NCBI GenBank assembly: GCA_017643925.1
Contig: JAEPML010000005.1
Span: forward strand, 62,001-126,000
DNA: 64,000 bases
Direction: 5' to 3'
Source of the DNA: Roseibium sp.
GTDB taxonomy: Bacteria; Pseudomonadota; Alphaproteobacteria; Rhizobiales; Stappiaceae
The translations under genes were made by a program, and so were the position numbers. Below the pieces are notes generated by a model, which was given only the letters and a program-made list of their open reading frames with translations, did not search any database and was not told where the DNA came from. Below, piece after piece: positions 45,069 through 53,900 of this stretch (within the stretch, counting starts at the first letter, position 1; every line of letters begins with the position of its first letter).

Positions 45069-46715
45069 GTGTTTCCCGCCCGCTATATTGTTTTTGTCCT
45101 TTGCCTGCTTCTGACATTTGTCAGTTTCATCCTCATGTTTTCCTGGTCGGGCCATTTCATCTGGCCGTTTCTCGTGTTCGGAACGCTGTCCATCATCGGC
45201 TTCATCGACACGCAGCAAACCAGGCATTCCGTGCTGCGCAACTATCCTGTGTCCGGCCATTTCCGCTTCCTGTTCGAAGCAATTCGTCCCGAAATCAGGC
45301 AGTATTTCTTTGAAAGCAACCAGGACGGAAGACCGTTTTCGCGGGAACGGCGCTCCATGGTCTATGACCGGGCCAAGGGGATCGAGGATGTGCTCCCCTT
45401 CGGTACGGAGCTCGATGTCTATGACAGCGCCTATGGCTGGGTGAACCACTCGATCTGCCCGGTTGAGGAAAACCACGACGACCTGCGGGTGACCATCGGC
45501 GGGCCGGACTGCAAGCAGCCCTATTCCGCCTCCCTGTTCAATATTTCCGCCATGAGCTTCGGTTCGCTGTCCGCCAATGCCATCCTGGCCTTGAACAAGG
45601 GCGCGAAGGCCGGAAATTTCTATCACGACACGGGGGAAGGCAGTGTCTCGCGCTACCACCGCGAAGGCGGCGGTGACCTAGTCTGGGAACTTGGCAGCGG
45701 CTATTTCGGCTGCCGCGCAACTGATGGCACCTTCGATGCGGAGAAATTCAAGAAACAGGCAGCAGATCCGCAGATCAAGATGATTGAGATCAAGATGAGC
45801 CAGGGAGCCAAACCCGGACATGGCGGTGTCCTCCCGGGCCCGAAAGTGACCGAGGAGATCGCCGAGGCGCGCGGCATACCCATGGGGAAAGATTGCATTT
45901 CACCGGCATCGCATTCCGCCTATTCCACGCCACTGGAACTCCTCGACTTCATCAAGACATTGCGGGAGCTTTCGGACGGAAAACCTGTCGGCTTCAAGCT
46001 TTGTATCGGCCATCGCTGGGAGTTCATGGCGATCGTCAAGGCAATGCTGAAGACCGGGATCAAACCCGATTTCATCGTTGTGGACGGGGCTGAAGGCGGC
46101 ACAGGTGCGGCACCCGTGGAATTTGCCAACAGGCTTGGCACACCGCTGCGCCAGGGCCTTTCCTTCGTGCATAACAGTCTCGTTGCCTCGGGACTGCGCG
46201 ATGACATCAAGATCGGAGCCAGCGGCAAGCTGATCAGCGCTTTCGACATTGCCGGCACCATGTGCCTCGGCGCCGACTGGGTCAATTCCGCCCGCGGCTT
46301 CATGTTCGCGGTCGGCTGCATCCAGTCGCAGAGCTGCCATACCAACAAGTGCCCGACCGGCGTTGCCACGCAGGACTCGAAACGCCAGCAGGCGCTGGAC
46401 GTGCCGGACAAGTCCGTTCGGGTCACCAATTTCCACGACAACACGCTGAAGGCCCTCAGGGCCTTTACAGCGGCGTCCGGCCTGAAGCACCCGAGCGAGT
46501 TCCGCCCGGAACACTTCTTTGTCCGCGAAGGCGAGCGCCAGATCCTCCCGGCAAGCGCTGCCCTCACCTGGCTCAAGAAAGGTGCGCTGCTGGACGAGGC
46601 CCACGATATTCCGGGCTATTCAACCTACTGGACCATGGCGGAAGCCGAGAGTTTCGAGCCGGTTCATTCTCTCGCGGCTGCAAAGGCCTTGCACCACCAT
46701 CAGGGGCATCATTGA
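45069..46715 (+). CDS. Membrane-anchored FMN-binding glutamate-synthase-like protein
   Basis: A 548-aa protein. Two N-terminal TM helices (about 5-24 and 29-47) precede a cytoplasmic domain homologous to the FMN/Fe-S synthase domain of GltB: MSFGSLSANAILALNKGAKA, GEGSVSRYHREGGGDLVWE, IEIKMSQGAKPGHGGVLPG, and a C-x5-C-x4-C cluster in CIQSQSCHTNKCPTG. It lacks the glutaminase and C-terminal GltB domains. Such proteins are usually annotated as FMN-binding glutamate synthase family; the reaction is unknown. I favour GTG 45069 (AGGAG 9 nt upstream) over ATG 45021, which has no RBS. Confidence 0.88.
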   Translation: MFPARYIVFVLCLLLTFVSFILMFSWSGHFIWPFLVFGTLSIIGFIDTQQTRHSVLRNYPVSGHFRFLFEAIRPEIRQYFFESNQDGRPFSRERRSMVYDRAKGIEDVLPFGTELDVYDSAYGWVNHSICPVEENHDDLRVTIGGPDCKQPYSASLFNISAMSFGSLSANAILALNKGAKAGNFYHDTGEGSVSRYHREGGGDLVWELGSGYFGCRATDGTFDAEKFKKQAADPQIKMIEIKMSQGAKPGHGGVLPGPKVTEEIAEARGIPMGKDCISPASHSAYSTPLELLDFIKTLRELSDGKPVGFKLCIGHRWEFMAIVKAMLKTGIKPDFIVVDGAEGGTGAAPVEFANRLGTPLRQGLSFVHNSLVASGLRDDIKIGASGKLISAFDIAGTMCLGADWVNSARGFMFAVGCIQSQSCHTNKCPTGVATQDSKRQQALDVPDKSVRVTNFHDNTLKALRAFTAASGLKHPSEFRPEHFFVREGERQILPASAALTWLKKGALLDEAHDIPGYSTYWTMAEAESFEPVHSLAAAKALHHHQGHH

Positions 46716-46750
46716 GGGGCATTTCGCAGTATTAAGCTGGAAAGGCTTAA

Positions 46751-47674
46751 TCAGGGCAGATGAAAGAGCCAGTTCCCCTCAGGTTTTTGCTCCCAAAAAC
46801 ACAAAATAGTCTTGTCTAAGCTGTTTTGCACGCAAGAAGAGCGATTGATAAAGGCGTAGCCAGCTGGTTCTTCATTCCAACTCAAGGGTTCGCCATCCTC
46901 GTATTCGACCAAAATTCGATCATCACCCACTTCAAATTGGATAGTGCAATTCGCAGTACCCTCAACACAGGTCCGCTTCATCCCACAAATCTCTTGCCTT
47001 ACGTTTTCCAGGTCGGATGACAGTTCGCACCACCCACCAACTTCAACAGTGGGGCTTGCAGCAACAGGCGTTTGGATACTGATAGGATCTGCCAAATCCG
47101 GTATTTGGTTGCTTCCATGGCCAACTCTATTCGCAATTTCACGTTCTCTTTTGCGATAGAGGTTTATTGTGCGATTTGCCGCTCGGTTAAAGTTCAACTC
47201 GAGCTCGTTACAAGTCTTCTGCGGCTCAACCCGCCTATGCAACTGCTCTATTTCCTTAACGGCCTTTTCGCCGCCTGATACTATCTGTTGCAGATAGAGA
47301 TCCAAGGCAGCCTTCGTGCGACGCCATCTAGCACGCATTTCGGGTGTGGCCTGAGCTTGGTCTATCCAATTCGGAGTAATATTCTCAAACGTGACTTTTG
47401 CCTCAACAGCTGTTGCATAACAGCCTTCGGGTCCTTCTCTCCACCAGAAAGTCCAGTCCACACCCCAGGTACTCTTCACCCAAGCTATTTTCTTGAACGG
47501 TTTTTGCATTGCTGCATGCCGCCCGACTGAGTTTTTGATCTCTTCAACAGTTGTTCCACGAATATCAAGATAAGAGTTTTTTGTATCAACTATTGGTTCT
47601 GCAACGGCCATTTGTAGAGGAATAAACACAACCAACGCAGACAATATTGACTGAGACAAAATGGCATTAGGCAC
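46751..47674 (-). CDS. Secreted DUF922-like protein with degenerate protease site
   Basis: A 307-aa protein with a signal peptide (PNAILSQSILSALVVFIPLQ, ending AVA). Residues about 30-150 resemble the DUF922 putative Zn-protease family: YLDIRGTTVEEIKNS, AWVKSTWGVDWTFWW, GCYATAVEAKVTFENITPNW. The expected HExxH helix is replaced by DLYLQQIVSGGEKAVKEIEQ, so it is probably not a protease. The C-terminal part has six or more cysteines (WCELSS, ICGMKRTC, GTANC, SSCVQN, ILCFW), likely disulfides. I choose GTG 47674 because GGAAGAGG lies upstream; a TTG at 47713 is the alternative. The gene is more AT-rich than its surroundings. Confidence 0.72.
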   Translation of the reverse strand: MPNAILSQSILSALVVFIPLQMAVAEPIVDTKNSYLDIRGTTVEEIKNSVGRHAAMQKPFKKIAWVKSTWGVDWTFWWREGPEGCYATAVEAKVTFENITPNWIDQAQATPEMRARWRRTKAALDLYLQQIVSGGEKAVKEIEQLHRRVEPQKTCNELELNFNRAANRTINLYRKREREIANRVGHGSNQIPDLADPISIQTPVAASPTVEVGGWCELSSDLENVRQEICGMKRTCVEGTANCTIQFEVGDDRILVEYEDGEPLSWNEEPAGYAFINRSSCVQNSLDKTILCFWEQKPEGNWLFHLP

Positions 47675-47753
47675 CGTAACCAACCTCTTCCGTGGGGAAA
47701 AACTCTTCCACAAAACCGTGCTTCAAAACAGAACTATTCCTTAAAAAGGCGTT

Positions 47754-48461
47754 CTAATCGGTAACCGCTACACTTTCAAAAGCTATCGCCACCCCATCGA
47801 TTTCGAACTGCACATTTGAGTATTCGGTGATACCTAGCGGAGCGTCGAAGAACCGGAAGCGCAAAGGAATTGGGTGTGACTTACTGACAAAAACGTCGGC
47901 CACATAAACCAACTCTTCGGGCATGCGCGTTCCGAAAGAAAAGGAAGAAACATTGAAAATTCTTCCAGAATTATCCGCTGCGAGCGCCAATCCATTGGAT
48001 ATTCGCAACGCCTGACCGGATAGACCCAAGTTATTCAATTGAAAGTCACAATATAAAAACATCATCTTGTCAGCGCACTTGACCAGATTGACTTCAATGT
48101 TTCCAATTACTTTGGTAAGAGCCGAATTCTGCTGATTTTCTTGATCGAGTTGAATTCCGGCCACATTGGTCTTCGAGGCAACCTGTCCAGCTTCGACCAT
48201 CTGCTCGCGAAGCGCCTCAATTTCTTCACGCAAGCGGGACAAACCGCTTCCGTTTTCTGTGGCTCCCAAAGCTGATCTCTCGAGCTCGCTTAAGCGGGAT
48301 GAAAGTTCGCTGGCCTGCTTACTAAGCCCATCAACCTTCTGATAGAAAAAGTAAAATACGAAACCGAATGCCACAAAGATTAGCAACGTCAACAAGAGGG
48401 CAATTTCTGTTAAGCCCCTGTCACGTCCCCTGTCCCCTGTCCATTTTTCTTCCTGGTTCAT
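47754..48461 (-). CDS. Single-pass membrane protein with coiled coil, 235 aa
   Basis: An unrecognised family. It has a short charged cytoplasmic start (MNQEEKWTGDRGRDRG), a TM segment at about 17-40, a coiled coil at about 41-95 (LSKQASELSSRLSELERS, LREEIEALREQMVEAG), and a beta-rich extracytoplasmic domain of about 120 residues with two cysteines (LVKCADKMMFLYC). The domain may resemble an immunoglobulin-like or DUF4352-like fold. It is encoded upstream of the DUF922-like gene on the same strand, 79 bp apart. Both are AT-rich relative to the region, which suggests an acquired pair. Confidence 0.72.
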   Translation of the reverse strand: MNQEEKWTGDRGRDRGLTEIALLLTLLIFVAFGFVFYFFYQKVDGLSKQASELSSRLSELERSALGATENGSGLSRLREEIEALREQMVEAGQVASKTNVAGIQLDQENQQNSALTKVIGNIEVNLVKCADKMMFLYCDFQLNNLGLSGQALRISNGLALAADNSGRIFNVSSFSFGTRMPEELVYVADVFVSKSHPIPLRFRFFDAPLGITEYSNVQFEIDGVAIAFESVAVTD

Positions 48462-48513
48462 TTCTGATCCACTTTCTGAAAAACCGGATTAATCCTTTTC
48501 GCATTCAAGAACA

Positions 48514-48532
48514 CCCGGCAGAGGCTGCCGGG
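48514..48532 (-). terminator. Hairpin terminating the flotillin operon
   Basis: CCCGGCAG-AGG-CTGCCGGG is a perfect 8-bp stem with a 3-nt loop, 20 bp after the flotillin stop. The better U-tract (TTTTCGTCTT) is on the plus strand; on the minus strand TGTTCTT follows. It probably works in both directions. Confidence 0.65.
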
Positions 48533-48551
48533 TTTTCGTCTTGGGATTGCG

Positions 48552-50420
48552 TTATGCTGGCAAGGAGCCCTTTCCGCTATCCTTTGGTGCTGATTTGGCT
48601 GCAGCCACTTCAGGCTTTATCGGGCCGACGATTGATGTGTCGCCTTCATCCCGGTCGCTTTCGACAACCACCGGCTCATCGATCGTTGACGCCGGAGAAT
48701 TGCCAAGGTTTGCCGTGAGACCACTCAGTCCGGAACCGTCGAGGCCGACTTCCTTCATCATCGCGTCAAGCAGAGGTGCCTGTGAGCGATATTTCAGGGC
48801 CGAAGAGACCATCTGGTCGGCAAGATTGCCACCGGACCCGTTGGGTGACGCTCCGTTGGACGTTCCACCGGCGCCGCCGGTCATGCCATCCACCTGGATG
48901 ATCTTGATGCCATCGATCTGCTCCATGGGTTTCACGCTTTCGGCAATGATCCCAGGCAGCTGTTCCAGGAGCTTGACGCGAACCTGCATCGCGATCTGCT
49001 GCGGCGACAGCAGGTTTGCGGCTTCGTTGATGGCCCGCTTGCCGGCAGCCTCGACTTCATAGACGGCCTGCTGGGCAGCTGCGCGCAGCTTCTCGGCTTC
49101 GGACGCGCCTTCAGCTTCGATACGAAGCTTGGACGCCTCGGCTTCGGCCGCGGTGCGGACTGCCTCTGCATGATCGACAGCAGCCTTTTTCTGGGCTTCA
49201 GCACCAACCGTAATTGCAACGGCGTCCATTTCAGCGGCCTTGCGCGCTTCGATCAGTTCGATCTGCTTGTCACGCTCGGCAACTTCGGTATCACGAGCCG
49301 TGACAACCTGCTCGGCGGCACGGGCGGCAATCGCACGGGCTTCGTCTGCCTGCGCTTCTGCTTCGGACTTCTCACGGGATTTTGCAGCAACGGCGATGTC
49401 CCGATCCTGTTCAGCCAGCTCGACCAGCTTCTGCTTTTCGACATTGGCCGCCTCGACGGTCCGTTCCTTGGCAATTTCGCGCTCGCGGACCTCCTGGTCC
49501 ATCGCGATCTGCCGTTCGGTAACAGCCTGATCGGACTCAATCCCGGCATGACGCACTTTCTGATGCGCCATGATCTTGGCTTCTTCCGCTTCCCGCTCGC
49601 GCTCTGCCTGCTGTTTGGCGATCAGCGCAGCCTGCTCGGCACGGCGGATCTCAACCTCGCGCTGCTGCTCGAGCTTGGCGAATTCCTCGTCCCGGCTGAT
49701 CTGGAGGCTTTCCTGTTCAGCTTCCAGGTTCTTCCGGCGAATAAGGACTTCCGTTTCCTGCTCGATGTCATTGCGCTTCTTGCGGCGCTCCTCGATGGCC
49801 TGGGTCAACTTGGTCAGACCTTCCGCATCAAAGGCATTCTCGGGATTGAAATATTCGCGATTTGTCTGGTCGAGACCAGTCAGCGAGACAGACTCCAGCT
49901 CAAGGCCGTTCTTCAGAATGTCTTCCGAAACGGCCGCCTGCACCTTCTGGACGAAATTCACCCGCTGCTCGTGCAGCTCTTCCATGGCCATCTCTGCGGC
50001 AACCGCACGGAGGGCGTCAACGAACTTGCCTTCCACCAGCTCACGCAAGGCTTCCGGCTTCATGGTGCGCTGACCCAGTGTCTGGGCCGCGTTGGCAATG
50101 GATTCGATGGTCGGTTGGACACGAACATAAAATTCGGCCAGGACGTCCACGCGCATGCGGTCCTTGGTGATCAACGCCTGTTCATTGGCGCGGCGCACTT
50201 CGAGGCGCAGGGTGTTCATGTTGACCGGAATAATATCGTGCAGAACCGGCAATACGAGCGTTCCGCCGTTCATGACGACGCGCTGTCCGCCAAAGCCGGT
50301 TCGCACAAACGAGACTTCCTTCGAAGACCGGCGATAAAGCCTTGAAACGATCAATCCTATGGCAAGCAACGCAACGAACGCGATACCGACGAGCATGACT
50401 ATGCCTACGATCTGGTCCAT
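48552..50420 (-). CDS. yqiK: Flotillin/YqiK family SPFH protein
   Basis: A 622-aa protein. The N-terminal TM is at about 5-27 and the SPFH/band-7 domain at about 35-190 (FVRTGFGGQRVVMNGGTLVL...TIESIANAAQTLGQRTM). A long Glu/Ala/Arg-rich coiled coil spans about 205-470 (REREAEEAKIMAHQKVR...), followed by a flotillin C-terminal region (LLSPQQIAMQVRVKLLEQLP) and a Gly/Ser-rich, acidic tail. It scaffolds membrane microdomains. It is the last gene of the RHH-PspA-YqiJ-flotillin run and is 45 bp behind the OB-fold membrane protein, its usual partner (the YqiJ-YqiK pairing in E. coli). Confidence 0.93.
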   Translation of the reverse strand: MDQIVGIVMLVGIAFVALLAIGLIVSRLYRRSSKEVSFVRTGFGGQRVVMNGGTLVLPVLHDIIPVNMNTLRLEVRRANEQALITKDRMRVDVLAEFYVRVQPTIESIANAAQTLGQRTMKPEALRELVEGKFVDALRAVAAEMAMEELHEQRVNFVQKVQAAVSEDILKNGLELESVSLTGLDQTNREYFNPENAFDAEGLTKLTQAIEERRKKRNDIEQETEVLIRRKNLEAEQESLQISRDEEFAKLEQQREVEIRRAEQAALIAKQQAEREREAEEAKIMAHQKVRHAGIESDQAVTERQIAMDQEVREREIAKERTVEAANVEKQKLVELAEQDRDIAVAAKSREKSEAEAQADEARAIAARAAEQVVTARDTEVAERDKQIELIEARKAAEMDAVAITVGAEAQKKAAVDHAEAVRTAAEAEASKLRIEAEGASEAEKLRAAAQQAVYEVEAAGKRAINEAANLLSPQQIAMQVRVKLLEQLPGIIAESVKPMEQIDGIKIIQVDGMTGGAGGTSNGASPNGSGGNLADQMVSSALKYRSQAPLLDAMMKEVGLDGSGLSGLTANLGNSPASTIDEPVVVESDRDEGDTSIVGPIKPEVAAAKSAPKDSGKGSLPA

Positions 50421-50465
50421 AATCGGTACTCCTTTACTTTGAAAAATTTCTGATGATCCGGCGCG

Positions 50466-51221
50466 TCAGTGCGCGCCGGAAACGCTTGAATTTGTGTTTC
50501 TGATCGCAGTGAAGCCTGCGCCGAGTTGGCGAACGATGATGACTTCCGCGCCCTGTTCGAGCACTTCATCGTCTATATCGGGCTCCACCTGGAGGTAGTG
50601 ACTCTGGCCTGTCGGATCACGCAGACGCGCCTGGGCCGGCAGTCCCTTTTGAGCGTTGCCCTGAACGATCAGTGCAGGACGCCCGACAAAACTCGTGCGT
50701 GAGACCGCATCGCTTTCGTCCTTGGGCATCACCTTGGACAATCCAAGCGCCGTTGTCCGCGTGAACGGCAGCGCTCCTGCGAAGGCCGCACCAGAGGCAA
50801 CCACGCCCGGCAACATCCAGCCGGTGAGAGACTGGACAAAACCCTGAAGCAGGTAGCCAAGGACACCGAAGCCCGTCAGAAAGATCACGAAAATGACCAG
50901 AGCCGGTACGCGGCCAAAGCACAGCCAGCCGAGGATACGACTGAATACCCCCTGTCCCGCTGCCGTGGCGTCGGCATTTGCACCCACCACTTCCAGGTCG
51001 GATGGCAGTGAACCACCGGGCACATCTGCATCGAAGTCCGGTGCATCGATATCCGGTACATCCACATCCGGCAGGTCGACTTCGGGCAGCAGGCTGTCAA
51101 TCATACTCGACAGACCAAGCCCCATCAGTGTTCCGACACCCTCCGCCAGTGCGATCGCGATCATCAGACCGAGCGCGACCGCGAAGGGCGTGTTCTGATC
51201 CGCTAAGATGAACTCAATCAT
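50466..51221 (-). CDS. yqiJ: YqiJ-like (NfeD-related) OB-fold membrane protein
   Basis: A 251-aa protein. TM segments are at about 12-35, 105-128 and 130-155 (VPALVIFVIFLTGFGVLGYL), a cytoplasmic acidic Asp/Pro repeat lies around 44-70 (LPEVDLPDVDVPDIDAPDFD), and the C-terminal OB-fold is at about 175-245 (GRPALIVQGNAQKGLPAQAR, SHYLQVEPDIDDEVLEQGAE). Such proteins partner flotillins. It begins 2 bp after the pspA stop and lies 45 bp before the flotillin gene. The DVD/DID repeat is unusual and low in complexity. Confidence 0.88.
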   Translation of the reverse strand: MIEFILADQNTPFAVALGLMIAIALAEGVGTLMGLGLSSMIDSLLPEVDLPDVDVPDIDAPDFDADVPGGSLPSDLEVVGANADATAAGQGVFSRILGWLCFGRVPALVIFVIFLTGFGVLGYLLQGFVQSLTGWMLPGVVASGAAFAGALPFTRTTALGLSKVMPKDESDAVSRTSFVGRPALIVQGNAQKGLPAQARLRDPTGQSHYLQVEPDIDDEVLEQGAEVIIVRQLGAGFTAIRNTNSSVSGAH

Positions 51222-51223
51222 GC

Positions 51224-51907
51224 TTAGCCGTCACTCGCTGAAGCCTTCAGGGCAGCGAGGCGTTCAGACACCCGGTTCTTGCGCGAGAGTTCGTCCAGTT
51301 CGGCCAGTTTGCTGGCATCCTCCATGCCGGCTGCCTGGTTGCCCGGCAATCCGGTTGCATTCTTCATGATCCGGTCGAATGTCTCTTCAGCCTTTCGCGT
51401 CTTGCTCTCGACACTGTTCCTGGGCGGCGCAATGCCGCTGGCAGCACCGTCAGCCGAGCTCTGCTGCTGGGCCTTGTGGAAATTGTCCAGCTCGGTTTCC
51501 ATCTCACGCTTGCGGGCCTGCAAAGCGCCGATATAGCCTTCCAGTTCCTTTTCTTCGCGGCTCGCGTCAGAAACAGCAGCCTCGAGAACCGGGATCTGGA
51601 CTTCCAGATCAAGCTGACGCGCGATGGCCGCTTCCGCCAGGTCGTCCCGTCCTTCCTGGACTGCGAGGGCGACCTGACCCTGCAATTCCTCGTGACGCGT
51701 GGTTGTGTCACCGAGGCGGGTGTTGGCCAGATGCTTGTTCGCCAGAACCCCGGCGAGTTCGTCGCGCACCTGATCAACGGCCCGGTCAACTTCCCGGATT
51801 GCTTCGGACATCGCGGTTTCGGGAGACGCATTTTCGATGGAATCCACCAATTGGTTGACACCTCCTGAAACCAGACGTGTCACCCGTGCTACCAGACCTT
51901 CAGCCAT
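51224..51907 (-). CDS. pspA: PspA/IM30 family protein
   Basis: A 227-aa protein, almost entirely coiled coil: MAEGLVARVTRLVSGGVNQL at the start, ENASPETAMSEAIREVDRAV, then paired helices to about 145 and a shorter C-terminal helical part. It belongs to the ESCRT-III-like PspA/IM30/YjfJ superfamily that stabilises stressed inner membrane. ATG 51907 has GGGAG 7 nt upstream; the longer frame is unsupported. It is followed directly by the yqiJ-like and flotillin genes, an association known for PspA and flotillin modules in many bacteria. Confidence 0.9.
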   Translation of the reverse strand: MAEGLVARVTRLVSGGVNQLVDSIENASPETAMSEAIREVDRAVDQVRDELAGVLANKHLANTRLGDTTTRHEELQGQVALAVQEGRDDLAEAAIARQLDLEVQIPVLEAAVSDASREEKELEGYIGALQARKREMETELDNFHKAQQQSSADGAASGIAPPRNSVESKTRKAEETFDRIMKNATGLPGNQAAGMEDASKLAELDELSRKNRVSERLAALKASASDG

Positions 51908-52074
51908 TTTTTTCTCCCTTCCCGTTTCGTGTTCAATTTCATTCCTGTCCAGCACAAACCCGCCGTTTGTTGCGGATGAGGACAAGCTCCTTAAAAGGGA
52001 CCTGAGCGTTCCGTCAGGCGAGGCAGCGGTCCTCACCGTCAGTGCGACGGGTGGTGAAATACCCGCCCTTACAC

Positions 52075-52581
52075 TCAGGTCCCGGACTGGCGCCGTTGGT
52101 CCAAGATCCGGGCGATTTCCAGAATTGGCGTGAGCCTTCTGTCCATCAGTTCCGGGTCGTATGTCCGGCTTGGCGACGTCAGTCCAAGGTCAAAAATCTC
52201 TTCAATCAGCGAGAACAGCTCCGCAGACAGGTTTGCCTCGAACTGCCTCAAGTCCTTTCCCTCCTGGCCCGGCCCGGGCGCCGACGCAATCAGCTCGGCG
52301 AACATCTCGGGCAGACGCTCGTACAGCTTGATGACAAGGTCGGACCTGACACCTTCCGCCCTCTGCAATTGGCGCAACCCCTTCTCGGCGGGCCGCACCA
52401 TTGACCTCAGCAGGTCCTCGCAGGACGAGACGTCCTGAATGCCCTCCTGCCTTTCGCGGGCCGCCTTCAGAATTTCCCGGAGCTTGTCACTTGGCGTGCG
52501 CGCCCCCTGAACTTCGTAACTCGCCAGGAAGGCAACATCGTCGTCGCTCAGCCTGACACTGATTGGAATGCTTTTAGGCAT
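52075..52581 (-). CDS. RHH-like small protein, probable regulator of the PspA-flotillin operon
   Basis: A 168-aa protein. The N-terminal SIPISVRLSDDDVAFLASYE plus the following helices (TPSDKLREILKAARERQ) looks like a ribbon-helix-helix DNA-binding domain. The rest is helical with a conserved-looking LYERLPEMFAELIASAPG and a C-terminal DPELMDRRLTPILEIARIL. It lies 167 bp upstream of pspA on the same strand. Two palindromes sit 24-47 bp upstream of its ATG, as expected for RHH autoregulation. I do not recognise a named family; its role as repressor is an inference. Confidence 0.72.
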   Translation of the reverse strand: MPKSIPISVRLSDDDVAFLASYEVQGARTPSDKLREILKAARERQEGIQDVSSCEDLLRSMVRPAEKGLRQLQRAEGVRSDLVIKLYERLPEMFAELIASAPGPGQEGKDLRQFEANLSAELFSLIEEIFDLGLTSPSRTYDPELMDRRLTPILEIARILDQRRQSGT

Positions 52582-53001
52582 TGGCCCTACCAACTGTCAT
52601 CGTTCGTATCGATACGTTTACATATGTATGCAATTGTTACATTTTGTCAAGGTTTTTCGCTCAAAGCCAGCAAACTTTCGCTCTTGCAACCCTTAATAGC
52701 TGAGATCGATGAGTCTTAAATTCATGAATAACTAATTGAAAATTATATATATAACTGATTTACCTGCTCCGGAGTCGTTCTTTTTCCGAACGAGAGCTTA
52801 ATCCGCATTTTTTACAGGTATATGCAGATGGCACAGACGGGCCTATTCATCAAAGGCGCCGCAGTTTTCCGTTCGCTAGATGGGAGAATCGCGTGTTTTG
52901 GTCGCTTCGGCGAAACGGAGTGCACCCTGTATCACTACGCGCAAAGCGAGATATTCGGCGCAAGTCCCGTCGAAAATCCTGTGGTGAGCAATAGAAACGC
53001 T
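52582..53001. other. 420-bp AT-rich intergenic region without genes
   Basis: It holds the two palindromes at 52605-52628, a small hairpin TCGTTC/GAACGA (52775-52793) near the centre-right, and otherwise AT-rich sequence with no start codon plus RBS that would support a gene. The long plus-strand frame beginning at 52822 is the antisense of the XRE gene. Confidence 0.6.
52605..52628. promoter_or_regulatory. Twin palindromes upstream of the RHH-like gene
   Basis: CGTATCGATACG (52605-52616) and TACATATGTA (52619-52628) are perfect palindromes separated by 2 nt. They lie 24-47 bp upstream of ATG 52581, in the expected promoter position. This is a candidate cooperative RHH operator. Confidence 0.55.
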
Positions 53002-53847
53002 TCAGACGCTCCGCGCCAAAGTCGCTGCAAACTCGCCTGCCTCATGAGATCTTACGACCGCGTGACGAACGAGATCGTCAAAGTGACTGGAAAACAGCTG
53101 GACATGGCGCGTGTTGGAAAAGGCAAGGTACCTCTGGCCCAGATACAGCGCAGCCCATTTCTGGCCAAAAACCGTAAAGGGAGCCGAGTAACGATCATTG
53201 GCCGCGAACAAGTGCAGCCTGAGCGACGGATAAAGATCGGACAGGCTGCGGCCCATGGCTTCAAGCTGCTCGCGGCGCATTTCCGCCGGCAGGTCAGTCC
53301 ACAACCCCTCCCCCCGCGCGAAGCCTTCCAGCGCCTCCTTGGACAGAGCGATTTCCATATCCGTTTCGGCCCGCCCGAGCAGGGCGCGCTGGTCGCGTGT
53401 GCCGGTGATCGCCTGGTCGGCCGTCCGCAGGGTTTCGCCGGCATATTCGTAGGCAAGAACCGCCTCGGTCTTGAGAACATCCGGCAGATTGGCAGGCACA
53501 TGGCGAACCTTTGCCCCGACCGCGTCCCGGTACCAGGCGAGCAAATGCTCATCAACCGGGTGACGTTCGGTTTCCGCCACCTGAACGGCCTGGTCCAGAA
53601 TTTCCGCCGCAGCCCCCCTGTGTGTCGACAGGCCCAGCAACCAGTCCGACGATACGCCGAGCGCCGAGGAGATTGCGGCCAGTGCCTGACCATTCGGCAA
53701 GCGCGGCGCATCATCAGACAAAAGCTGGGAAACGGTCGACCGGTCGAGACCGGCACCCCGCGCCAGGTCACTGCGGTTCATGTCCCGGCTGCGCAAGGCA
53801 TCCGACAATCGTTCCCTGAAAAGCTCGGCGCGGTCTCTTTTATCCAT
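53002..53847 (-). CDS. XRE-family transcriptional regulator
   Basis: A 281-aa protein. An N-terminal Cro/C1-type HTH (RERLSDALRSRDMNRSDLAR, GLDRSTVSQLLS, then GVSSDWLLGLS) is followed by a large domain of about 190 residues with no recognisable enzyme motif, containing LLGRAETDMEIALSKEALEG and RYLAFSNTRHVQLFSSHFD. The C-terminal part could be a ligand-sensing domain. The gene is divergent from the RTX gene (260 bp between starts). A GCTGAG/CTCAGC inverted repeat lies 16-53 bp upstream of its ATG, a possible autoregulatory site. It may control the RTX-SABATH operon. Confidence 0.87.
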   Translation of the reverse strand: MDKRDRAELFRERLSDALRSRDMNRSDLARGAGLDRSTVSQLLSDDAPRLPNGQALAAISSALGVSSDWLLGLSTHRGAAAEILDQAVQVAETERHPVDEHLLAWYRDAVGAKVRHVPANLPDVLKTEAVLAYEYAGETLRTADQAITGTRDQRALLGRAETDMEIALSKEALEGFARGEGLWTDLPAEMRREQLEAMGRSLSDLYPSLRLHLFAANDRYSAPFTVFGQKWAALYLGQRYLAFSNTRHVQLFSSHFDDLVRHAVVRSHEAGEFAATLARSV

Positions 53848-53862
53848 AATTGAGTAATGTCA

Positions 53863-53900
53863 GCTGAGTTTTGGAAAAACAACACCCCAGTTTTCTCAGC
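53863..53900. promoter_or_regulatory. Inverted repeat in the XRE-RTX intergenic region
   Basis: GCTGAG at 53863-53868 and CTCAGC at 53895-53900 are perfect 6-bp arms separated by 26 nt, just upstream of the XRE start and 208 bp before the RTX start. Confidence 0.35.

Noticed and set aside
46731..46751. ATTAAGC/GCTTAAT hairpin between the glutamate-synthase-like and DUF922-like genes as a terminator
   Set aside because: Only 7 bp and AT-rich, with no U-tract, and it overlaps a stop codon; too weak to list as a terminator.
49170..50345. 391-codon plus-strand frame over the flotillin gene
   Set aside because: Leu/Phe-rich shadow of the coiled-coil region; the minus strand holds a clear flotillin.
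52822..53853. 343-codon plus-strand frame reaching into the gap before the XRE gene
   Set aside because: Most of it is antisense to the XRE regulator and the remainder lacks an RBS or recognisable sequence.
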